NCBI GenBank assembly: GCA_020344295.1 | Contig: CP070819.1 | Location: 607,498 to 613,930 of the forward strand | Origin: Dehalococcoidia bacterium | GTDB lineage: Bacteria > Chloroflexota > Dehalococcoidia > SZUA-161 | Reading direction: 5' to 3' | DNA length: 6,433 nucleotides | Shown here: positions 1 through 4,968 of the stretch, in pieces | Layout of the letters: each line of letters opens with the position of its first letter | Position numbering within the stretch: position 1 is the stretch's first letter | Translations under genes and position numbers: made by a program | The notes under the pieces: generated by a model | Told to the model about the DNA's origin: nothing | Database searches by the model: none | Seen by the model: the letters and a program-made list of their open reading frames with translations, nothing else

Positions 1-2
1 CA

Positions 3-473
3 CCCGTGGAGAGGGAGATGGACAGGCTCCTGGGCCATTCGCTGAGGTGGTTTGATTGGCCGACGTATGTGTGGCGTCACACACCACTAATGGAGCATGA
101 ATACTTCGCTCCCACAGAGCTTGTGGAACGCGACGGCCAGACAGTGGTCAAGATGGAGTTGCCCGGTGTGGGAATGGAGGACGTTGATATCTCCATCGCC
201 AACGGTGTGCTTACTGTCAAGGGAGAGAAGAAGCACGAAGAGGAGGTCAAGGAGGGGGATTACTACCGCTCCGAGAGGACGTATGGCAGCTTCTACAGGA
301 CGTTGCCGGTTCCCGAGGGCATAGACGAGAGCAAGATCTCGGCGACCTTCGACAACGGCATTCTCGAAGTGCTTCTGCCGAAGACAGGTGAGAAGCAGGA
401 ACACAAGGTGCCAGTCAAGGCTAAGGCCAAGGCTAAGACCAAAAAAGCCAAGACCACCAAGACTGAAAAGTAA
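3..473 (+). CDS. Hsp20/alpha-crystallin small heat-shock protein with a lysine-rich tail (5' partial)
   Basis: This is an ATP-independent holdase chaperone of the cytoplasm that binds unfolding proteins and forms oligomers. Counting from the GTG at position 6, the alpha-crystallin domain spans about residues 32-127. It shows an NGVLTV strand (67-72), RSERTYGSFYRTLPVP (88-103) and the family signature FDNGILEVLLPK (115-126). The V-P-V at 135-137 fits the C-terminal I/V-x-I/V oligomerisation motif. The last 18 residues contain nine lysines mixed with Ala and Thr, which is unusual because Hsp20 tails are normally short. The reading frame stays open to the left edge (a Pro codon precedes the GTG), and EREMDRLL resembles the internal 'fREMerem' stretch of Hsp20s, so the true start probably lies outside the window. 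A strong hairpin follows the stop. The family call is secure; the start is not. Confidence 0.95.
   Translation, partial: PVEREMDRLLGHSLRWFDWPTYVWRHTPLMEHEYFAPTELVERDGQTVVKMELPGVGMEDVDISIANGVLTVKGEKKHEEEVKEGDYYRSERTYGSFYRTLPVPEGIDESKISATFDNGILEVLLPKTGEKQEHKVPVKAKAKAKTKKAKTTKTEK
417..434 (+). repeat. Hexanucleotide AAGGCY repeat encoding Lys-Ala
   Basis: Three direct AAGGCT/AAGGCC units in frame encode the (Lys-Ala)3 part of the Hsp20 tail. The following AAGACC, AAAAAAGCC and AAGACC look like degenerate continuations. Such short repeats can change copy number by slippage without breaking the frame, so the tail length may vary among relatives. Confidence 0.6.
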
Positions 474-501
474 ACTTGGAACATAACGTCAACTGAGCGG
501 C

Positions 502-536
502 AGGCCGTCTCGGAAAACAAATCTCCGGGACGGCCT
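502..536 (+). terminator. Hairpin terminator after the Hsp20 gene
   Basis: Arms 502-513 and 525-536 form a 12-bp stem with a single G-T wobble around an 11-nt loop (514-524). It starts 28 bases past the Hsp20 stop. The downstream T content is modest (AATTGCGTTTATTAG), so intrinsic termination is likely but not classic. The stem could also act on transcripts arriving from the opposite strand. Confidence 0.7.
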
Positions 537-583
537 AATTGCGTTTATTAGTGGATTAGCGGAATATTTATTTATTATCAAGG

Positions 584-631
584 CTGGAAAGCCTTTCCCA
601 CAGCTATATTTATTTGGTAGGGCCTTTCCAG
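584..631 (-). terminator. Possible terminator hairpin after the ybjQ-like gene
   Basis: An inverted repeat pairs GGCCTTTCCAG (621-631) with CTGGAAAGCC (584-593), with one bulged base. It lies just beyond the stop of the minus-strand YbjQ-like gene. The loop is long (27 nt) and a compact alternative hairpin GGAAA-gcc-TTTCC exists within 587-599. Beyond it on the minus strand the sequence is AT-rich (TTGATAATAAATAAATA) but has no clean T run. The repeat is seen directly; its role as terminator is inferred. Confidence 0.45.
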
Positions 632-640
632 ACCCGATCA

Positions 641-955
641 TCAGGCTATTTCCACTGCTGTCCCATAGGCCAGCAGCTCGGAAGCGCCGGACATAACCAT
701 GGAGGTGACGAACCTGACGCTAACTATAGCGTTGGCCCCCATTCCCTCCGCCTCCTGCACCATTCTCTGAATGGCCTGCTCCCGTGACTCGGCGAGCATC
801 TTGGTATAATCCGTTATCTCACCTCCAACGAGATTACGCAGGCCTGCCATGATGTCGTGCCCGAGATGCCGGGCCCTGATAGTGCTTCCTCGGACCAGGC
901 CCAGGGTCTTGACTATCTGTTTCCCCTCCACATTATCGGTTGTGACTAAGATCAT
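641..955 (-). CDS. YbjQ/UPF0145 family protein (putative heavy-metal-binding domain)
   Basis: This is a 104-residue soluble protein of the YbjQ family (Pfam YbjQ_1). Family members form ring oligomers in solved structures, but their biological role is unsettled and the 'heavy-metal-binding' label is weakly supported. Diagnostic stretches are ILVTTDNVEGK at the start, LGLVRGSTIRARHLGHDI (19-36), the family core GLRNLVGGEITDYTKML (39-55), SREQAIQRM, GANAIVSVRF and the final AYGTAVEIA. The length is typical and the gene looks complete. Its ATG overlaps the stop of the upstream membrane-protein gene by four bases (ATGA), with AAGGGGG about eight bases ahead, so translation is probably coupled. 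It is the last gene of the minus-strand unit led by the lipoprotein. No cysteines are present, which argues against a Cys-based metal site. Confidence 0.92.
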   Translation of the reverse strand: MILVTTDNVEGKQIVKTLGLVRGSTIRARHLGHDIMAGLRNLVGGEITDYTKMLAESREQAIQRMVQEAEGMGANAIVSVRFVTSMVMSGASELLAYGTAVEIA

Positions 956-1173
956 CTCTCTACCCCCTTGAGTCCCTCTTCCTCTTTAGAGGCTTTCAGT
1001 CTTTCCCTGATAATAGATAGTATCAACAGGAGCAGTCCTGTCGCTGCCAGAGCGACAGCTACCTTGAGTGCCACCGGCATGTCCTCGGCGACGGCGCTGA
1101 AAAACCAGTAGAGCAGATAGACTGTGGCGACAGCGATGCCGCCAATCAGCAAAAGCGCCCCCAGTTTTCTCAT
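952..1173 (-). CDS. Small two-helix membrane protein, unknown function
   Basis: This 73-residue protein is not recognised as a member of a named family. Two hydrophobic segments are visible at about residues 4-26 (ending in YLLYWFF) and 34-57, joined by a short acidic loop (AEDMP). A charged, Lys/Glu-rich tail follows (RERLKASKEEEGLKGVER). Positive charges at both ends predict that both termini face the cytoplasm with the short loop outside. It sits 18 bases after the lipoprotein stop and overlaps the YbjQ-like gene by four bases, so all three are probably co-transcribed. No good ribosome binding site precedes its ATG, and translation may depend on ribosomes finishing the lipoprotein gene. 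It could be a membrane anchor or partner for either neighbour, but nothing in the sequence proves this. Confidence 0.75.
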   Translation of the reverse strand: MRKLGALLLIGGIAVATVYLLYWFFSAVAEDMPVALKVAVALAATGLLLLILSIIRERLKASKEEEGLKGVER

Positions 1174-1191
1174 ATCTATGTCCGGAATAAT

Positions 1192-2094
1192 CTAGTACCA
1201 GCTGTCACTGTTTAACATTGGCACTTCTTCAGCATTGAGCGCTTCCGGTGGAAGCTCGATAGATACAGGTTGGTTATGGTTTGATATTACTACGGTTGCG
1301 TCCATTTCCATGGTCATAGCAAAGGCTTCTTCAGGAGGCAAGCCCATGGACTCTGAGTCCATGGGCATAGTATAGCTCATTTCATATTTCATAAGGAAAT
1401 ATTCATCCTTTGATATCCAGGACTTGTATGAGTAATCTGTTATGATATCCTCAAGTGATAGTAATGGAAACTCGTTTGGAATTGTGTTTCCTATTTCTAG
1501 CTGTTGCAGCATGGCTTCATAGAGGCTCGCAAAGTCAGTCTTTATATCAAGCACATAGCATTCGATGCCGTTGACTGCCTCAGTACCCAGAAGCTCGACA
1601 TCTGCATACTCCATTAAGTCTATCTGCTGCGCCATCTGGTCCATTTGATCTTTATAGTCCTCCCAGTACTCCTCGGGGATATCGAACTTAAGCCAGGACT
1701 CACCTTCAGATGGTATGTCCATCTTCATATAGTAAACGCCTGAGATCAAATACACCGCCATCTCCATTGATTCCATTGCATCCGATAGTGACGGCATGTC
1801 AGTTGTCATCGACATTTCCATTATCATATTGAGATCTTCATAATCGACAACACCGGTAGCTACCATGCTGGTGGACATCGTGCCTTCACCGAATTCGTCA
1901 TTCGGAATATTCATATTCATAACACTATTCATGTTCATATCCATGCGATAAGTCTCTAAATTGCCCATATTTATCGCTTTCACTAATTCATCTCGTATAT
2001 CCTCAGCGGCTATAACGTCTGTACCACCGCATCCTGCTGTAATTATTACTAAACACAGAAGCGGGAAAGCCGCTATCAACCTCTTCCTTTTCAT
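1192..2094 (-). CDS. Methionine-rich lipoprotein, LppX/LolA-like (DUF6612-type) resemblance
   Basis: This is a 300-residue secreted lipoprotein. The N-terminus MKRKR plus a hydrophobic stretch ends in a lipobox-like TAGC with the lipidated cysteine at residue 22. The start at 2094 is preferred because GGAGGAGG sits five bases before its ATG. A GTG at 2109 in the same frame lies inside that ribosome binding site and is rejected. The mature protein is acidic and has about 31 methionines, roughly one residue in ten. Many fall at alternate positions (51/53/55, 59/61, 90/92/94/96, 123/125, 260/262/264), as in beta strands with one Met-lined face. The layout resembles LppX/LolA-type half-barrel lipoproteins that hold lipids or hydrophobic ligands; this is a resemblance from memory, not a search result. 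The only mature cysteine besides the lipidated one is in IECYVL (179). It leads a three-gene unit with its own promoter. Confidence 0.85.
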   Translation of the reverse strand: MKRKRLIAAFPLLCLVIITAGCGGTDVIAAEDIRDELVKAINMGNLETYRMDMNMNSVMNMNIPNDEFGEGTMSTSMVATGVVDYEDLNMIMEMSMTTDMPSLSDAMESMEMAVYLISGVYYMKMDIPSEGESWLKFDIPEEYWEDYKDQMDQMAQQIDLMEYADVELLGTEAVNGIECYVLDIKTDFASLYEAMLQQLEIGNTIPNEFPLLSLEDIITDYSYKSWISKDEYFLMKYEMSYTMPMDSESMGLPPEEAFAMTMEMDATVVISNHNQPVSIELPPEALNAEEVPMLNSDSWY

Positions 2095-2099
2095 TTTAT

Positions 2100-2107
2100 C
2101 CTCCTCC
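2100..2107 (-). promoter_or_regulatory. Strong ribosome binding site fixing the lipoprotein start
   Basis: The minus strand reads GGAGGAGG followed by ATAAA and then ATG at 2094. This near-perfect Shine-Dalgarno site decides the start in favour of MKRKR over the GTG at 2109. Confidence 0.85.
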
Positions 2108-2127
2108 ACCTAATCGAATTTAGGCAA

Positions 2128-2156
2128 ATCCTAATTCCAGGCACATCCTTTGTCAA
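2128..2156 (-). promoter_or_regulatory. Sigma-70 type promoter for the lipoprotein unit
   Basis: On the minus strand a perfect -35 box TTGACA (2156-2151) is followed by a 17-base spacer and a -10 box TAGGAT (2133-2128, four of six matches to TATAAT). Transcription would start near 2121, leaving a leader of about 26 bases that carries the strong ribosome binding site. A short inverted repeat, TTAGG-CAAAT-CCTAA (2120-2134), overlaps the -10 box and start point and could bind a repressor. Confidence 0.7.
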
Positions 2157-2169
2157 TAGGAATATAGGT

Positions 2170-2190
2170 TATGTACTTAACTGGTACATA
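2170..2190. promoter_or_regulatory. Inverted repeat, candidate operator in the divergent spacer
   Basis: The arms TATGTAC and GTACATA are perfect 7-bp complements around a 7-base spacer (TTAACTG). The total of 21 bp is the usual size of a dimeric regulator site. The repeat is centred about 60 bases upstream of the predicted lipoprotein transcription start and 76 bases upstream of the fmt ATG, so it could serve either gene. No regulator gene is in the window. Confidence 0.45.
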
Positions 2191-2238
2191 TGTCCAATAT
2201 GAATTAGTTTATTAAATTCAAACGTGTGATAGAATATC

Positions 2239-2244
2239 GAGGGG
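2239..2244 (+). promoter_or_regulatory. Ribosome binding site deciding the fmt start
   Basis: GAGGGG lies 11 bases before the ATG at 2256, a somewhat long but usable spacing. The in-frame GTG at 2226 has no purine-rich stretch before it, which supports the ATG. Confidence 0.55.
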
Positions 2245-2255
2245 TTCAATGGAAT

Positions 2256-3203
2256 ATGCGCGTTGTATTTATGGGGACGCCGGAGTTCGCTATACCAGCC
2301 CTGGAGTACCTGGTTCAGAGCGGACACCAGTTAGTGGCGGTGTATACCCAGCCGGACAGGCCTGTGGGCAGGGGAAGGGCCCCGTCTCCTCCGCCTGTGA
2401 AGAAGACAGCGCTGGAGTACGGCATCGATGTCATGCAGCCTGCGACACTGAGAGATGCCGCCGAGGCCGAGAGGCTCGCCTCACTCAAACCGGACATAGC
2501 TGTTGTTGCTGCTTACGGTCAGATCCTGCCGCAGAGTATGCTCGATATACCGGAGTTCGGCTGCCTTAATATCCACCCCTCCCTCCTCCCTCTTTACCGA
2601 GGCGCCACGCCGATACCCGCCGCCATTCTCGCCGGCGATGAGGATACGGGGGTCACTGTCATGCTCCTGGACGCCGGAATGGATACCGGCCCGACCCTTT
2701 CACAGATCGTTGTGGAGATAGAGCCCGAGGACACCGCAGCGTCCCTAACCCTAAAACTCGCCGATGCCGGTGCCAAACTTCTAGGTGAGACATTGCCCCT
2801 GTGGCTCGACCGGCTGATAACTCCCCGGCCGCAGGACGAGAGCCGGGCTACTTACACGTCGCCCATCACAAAAGGGGATGGCATGGTCGACTGGCGATTA
2901 CCGGCCGTTGACATCTGGCGCCGGGTGCGTGCATTCTACCCCTGGCCGGGCTGCTATACATACTGGCGGGGAAAGTTGCTCCGGATACACGAAGCCGTTC
3001 CTTTACATAAAGAAGGCAAGCTGGTTCCGGGAAGGGTTGTTACTCTGGAGTCGGAACAGCCCGCAGTCATGGGAGTTGAGACCGGCGAAGGTATACTGGG
3101 GCTGGTCAATATGCAGCTCGAGGGCAAGCGTGCTATTAAGGCGTCGGAGTTCCTGCGTGGTCAGAGGGGCTTCGTAGGGGATATCCTGGGTAAGGAAAGC
3201 TAG
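2256..3203 (+). CDS. fmt: Methionyl-tRNA formyltransferase
   Basis: This cytoplasmic enzyme transfers a formyl group from 10-formyl-tetrahydrofolate to Met on initiator tRNA, giving the fMet-tRNA used to begin bacterial translation. From the ATG at 2256 it is 315 residues, the usual size. The N-terminus MRVVFMGTPEFAIPALEYL is the family hallmark. The formyltransferase core carries LNIHPSLLPLYRGATPI (104-120), containing catalytic Asn105 and His107, and AGMDTGP with Asp143. These correspond to Asn106, His108 and Asp144 of the E. coli enzyme. The smaller C-terminal domain (about 205-315), which recognises the tRNA, is present with YPWPGCYTYWRGKLLRI. A longer version starting at GTG 2226 would add ten residues with no family counterpart. 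The usual partner def (peptide deformylase) is not next to it. Its stop faces the rplY stop 17 bp away. Confidence 0.97.
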   Translation: MRVVFMGTPEFAIPALEYLVQSGHQLVAVYTQPDRPVGRGRAPSPPPVKKTALEYGIDVMQPATLRDAAEAERLASLKPDIAVVAAYGQILPQSMLDIPEFGCLNIHPSLLPLYRGATPIPAAILAGDEDTGVTVMLLDAGMDTGPTLSQIVVEIEPEDTAASLTLKLADAGAKLLGETLPLWLDRLITPRPQDESRATYTSPITKGDGMVDWRLPAVDIWRRVRAFYPWPGCYTYWRGKLLRIHEAVPLHKEGKLVPGRVVTLESEQPAVMGVETGEGILGLVNMQLEGKRAIKASEFLRGQRGFVGDILGKES

Positions 3204-3220
3204 ATCCTGACTGTCGGCCT

Positions 3221-3907
3221 TTATTTCTCGGGGGCTTCCTCTTCCGCTCCGGGGGCTTCGACCTTCTCTTCCTCCTCCGCCTCGGCCTCAGCCTCGAGCT
3301 CGGCCTCAGCTTCAGCCGCCGCAATTTCCTCGGCGATCTCGACCTCGACCTTGCTGCGGGCGATCTGTACGATCGATTGTTCGGGATCGGTGATGATGGT
3401 AACGCCCTCTTCGACAGTAAGGTCTCTGACATGCACTGCCTGGTCGATCTCACTCAGCACGGAGAGATCCACTTCGATATTATGAGGCATATTGGCGGGC
3501 AGGCACTCAACCTCGACGGTGTTCATATTCTGAACCAGGATACCGCCGCGGTCCTTAATAGCCGGCGCCTCGCCGATGAACAGCAGCGGCACATCGAGCT
3601 TTATCTTCTCCGCCATCTTTACCTGGTAGAGGTCGACGTGGAGAAGGCTGCCGGTCAGGGGCTCACGCTGGATATCTCGGACAACGACCATCTTGGGCTT
3701 CTTGGCATCGTCGACCTTCAGCGCCACCAGGCTGCTCTTGCCGGCTTTGGACAGCGTGTGTTTCAGCTCGATGGTGTCGATCTGGAGCGCGGTTGATTTG
3801 ACGTTGTGCCCATAGAGGTTGGCAGGCGTGATTCCTTCGCGCCGAAGGAACCTGACCTTCTTGCCCACTATGTCCCGTGTGGTGGCTGACAGCTCTATCT
3901 GATCCAT
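3221..3907 (-). CDS. rplY: Ribosomal protein bL25 (Ctc/TL5 type) with an acidic C-terminal tail
   Basis: This 228-residue protein binds 5S rRNA in the large ribosomal subunit; long-form members are known as general stress protein Ctc or TL5. The N-terminal domain (about 1-92) begins DQIELSATTRDIVGKKVRFLRREGITPANLYG, with RRxGxxPAxLYG as the signature. The TL5 beta domain (about 100-190) includes LLFIGEAPAIKDRGGILVQNM and LPANMPHNIEVDLS. The last 38 residues (191-228) contain 17 glutamates in Ala-Glu runs and are probably disordered. The ATG at 3907 is chosen because homology begins there; the frame stays open to 4087, but that extension lies inside the oxidoreductase gene. No Shine-Dalgarno site precedes the ATG, while a promoter 15 bases upstream predicts a very short leader. 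The gene is transcribed separately from the sugar genes, or in addition to read-through from them. Confidence 0.96.
   Translation of the reverse strand: MDQIELSATTRDIVGKKVRFLRREGITPANLYGHNVKSTALQIDTIELKHTLSKAGKSSLVALKVDDAKKPKMVVVRDIQREPLTGSLLHVDLYQVKMAEKIKLDVPLLFIGEAPAIKDRGGILVQNMNTVEVECLPANMPHNIEVDLSVLSEIDQAVHVRDLTVEEGVTIITDPEQSIVQIARSKVEVEIAEEIAAAEAEAELEAEAEAEEEEKVEAPGAEEEAPEK
3279..3314. repeat. Hexanucleotide GCCTCR-type repeat encoding Glu-Ala in bL25
   Basis: Six consecutive 6-base units (GCCTCG, GCCTCA and variants such as AGCTCG and GCTTCA) on the plus strand encode alternating Ala and Glu in the bL25 tail on the minus strand. The unit length keeps the frame, so copy-number change would only lengthen or shorten the acidic tail. 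Confidence 0.6.
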
Positions 3908-3922
3908 TGCATGCAAATATAA

Positions 3923-3951
3923 ATGATAGCAAAATTCCGAAGCGAAATCAA
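3923..3951 (-). promoter_or_regulatory. Sigma-70 type promoter for rplY with a near-leaderless transcript
   Basis: On the minus strand TTGATT (3951-3946, four of six matches) is followed by a 17-base spacer and TATCAT (3928-3923, five of six matches). Only 15 bases separate the -10 box from the ATG, so transcription would begin about 8 bases before the start codon. This agrees with the absence of a ribosome binding site. Confidence 0.6.
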
Positions 3952-3966
3952 GCCTGGAAGGCAGGC
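3952..3966 (-). terminator. Possible weak terminator after the sugar oxidoreductase
   Basis: GCCTG and CAGGC form a 5-bp stem with a 5-base loop, placed three bases after the oxidoreductase stop. On the minus strand it is followed by TTGATTTCGCTT, a weak T-rich stretch that also carries the rplY -35 box. It may attenuate but probably does not fully block read-through into rplY. Confidence 0.35.
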
Positions 3967-3969
3967 GGG

Positions 3970-4968
3970 TTAAGGTAATTCTACGGCAGTCCCGGTTCTG
4001 GCTGATTGAAGCGCAGCTTCCGCCATGACCACCGAACGCAGGCCAACAGCGCCGTCCGTCAGCGGGTTCTGCCTGGATTTCACGCATGATATGAAGTAAT
4101 TGAGCTCTTCCTTGAGCGGCTCGGCATGAGGGAGGGCTACTACGTGCTTTTCGTCATTCGCAACACGAACGGGAACTCCCTCTTCAATAACGATTCGATT
4201 ATCGAATAGCTGCAGCTGCTGCGGATTCAGGTAATCCACTCTCGCACTGCCTTTGCTGCCGACAACCACAAGGTCACGCATCCTGTCGTAAGCCGCTACC
4301 AGCCAGCTCTCGAAGGCATAGCCCTTGGCATAGCCGAAATCCATGAAGATCGAGGCGGTTTCTTCGGTATTCTGTCCATAGGACATGGTCTGCGAAGCGC
4401 TCAGTCTCTCGGGGTAATCTACGTCCAGAAGATGGCAGAACAGGTCAAGTTCGTGGATTCCTAAAGCATATATCACCCCCATATCACTGCGTGGCACTCG
4501 AAATAGCAGACGGTTGCCGATAAGGTTCTGGATCTCTCCCAGCTCGCCGGCATCTATCCTGTGCTTCAGCTCACGCACAGCGGGGTGGTACCTGAACAGG
4601 TGTCCCACCATGAGGATGCGCCCTGTTGCATCAGCGGCCTCGACAAGCTTCTTCGCCTCGTCAACATCCATTGTTAAGGGTTTCTCCACCAGCACATCCT
4701 TACCCGTCTCCATGAACTCTTTACCAAGCTGATAGTGCGTCCGGGAAGGGGTAACAATGCTGACAGCCTGGATCCCATTGTCTTCGATTAAATCCCCGTA
4801 ATCGGTGACATATTCCACCTCCAGAGATTCACTTAACTGCCGGGCACGATTCTCATCCGCATCACAGATTTTAAGCCCGTCAATCATACCTTCAGATAGA
4901 AGCTCTTTGTATACACGGGCGTGGTTTCTGCCCCAGTGACCCGTTCCGATCACAGCTAAACCTAGCAT
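3970..4968 (-). CDS. Gfo/Idh/MocA oxidoreductase, probable UDP-GlcNAc(A) 3-dehydrogenase
   Basis: This 332-residue NAD(P)-dependent dehydrogenase likely oxidises the C3 hydroxyl of a UDP-GlcNAc-type sugar to a 3-keto form for the adjacent aminotransferase. The N-terminal Rossmann fold shows VIGTGHWGRNHARV (6-19), with Asp36 at the end of the second strand favouring NAD. The family motif EKP is at 95-97 (Lys96 catalytic in relatives), followed by GHLFRYHPA (122-130). The C-terminal sugar-binding domain has YALGIHELDLFCHLL, in which His172 is the probable catalytic histidine. Length and ends are typical. Its ATG overlaps the aminotransferase stop by seven bases, with GGAG eight bases ahead, indicating coupled translation. 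The specific substrate is inferred from the aminotransferase and acyltransferase next to it; family membership alone would allow many sugars or inositols. Confidence 0.9.
   Translation of the reverse strand: MLGLAVIGTGHWGRNHARVYKELLSEGMIDGLKICDADENRARQLSESLEVEYVTDYGDLIEDNGIQAVSIVTPSRTHYQLGKEFMETGKDVLVEKPLTMDVDEAKKLVEAADATGRILMVGHLFRYHPAVRELKHRIDAGELGEIQNLIGNRLLFRVPRSDMGVIYALGIHELDLFCHLLDVDYPERLSASQTMSYGQNTEETASIFMDFGYAKGYAFESWLVAAYDRMRDLVVVGSKGSARVDYLNPQQLQLFDNRIVIEEGVPVRVANDEKHVVALPHAEPLKEELNYFISCVKSRQNPLTDGAVGLRSVVMAEAALQSARTGTAVELP

Noticed and set aside
417..470. Short AAGGCY repeats considered as a CRISPR-like or regulatory repeat array
   Set aside because: The units are 6 bases, contiguous and in frame with a coding tail; there are no spacers.
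2150..2175. Plus-strand promoter for fmt using TTGTCA (2150-2155)
   Set aside because: The -35-like box overlaps the minus-strand TTGACA, but no hexamer close to TATAAT occurs at 16-18 bases downstream. The AT-rich stretch 2200-2220 may hold the real -10 box, but no pair of boxes convinced me.
2226..2255. Ten-residue extension of Fmt from a GTG at 2226
   Set aside because: No ribosome binding site precedes the GTG, and the family starts with MRVVFMGTPEFA at 2256.
3136..3453. Arg/Pro/Ser-rich minus-strand ORF (105 residues)
   Set aside because: It is the frame-shifted shadow of the Glu/Ala repeat tract in rplY; the low-complexity RSRSPRKLRR composition is a repeat artefact.
3377..3796. 139-residue plus-strand ORF opposite rplY
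   Set aside because: It lies entirely antisense to a well-supported bL25 gene, shows no recognisable domain and has no ribosome binding site of note; a typical antisense shadow.
3908..4087. Possible 60-residue N-terminal extension of bL25
   Set aside because: The open frame continues upstream, but bL25 homology begins at the ATG at 3907. The extension runs across a promoter and back into the oxidoreductase gene, and its residues look like shadow translation (Arg/Cys-rich with no domain).
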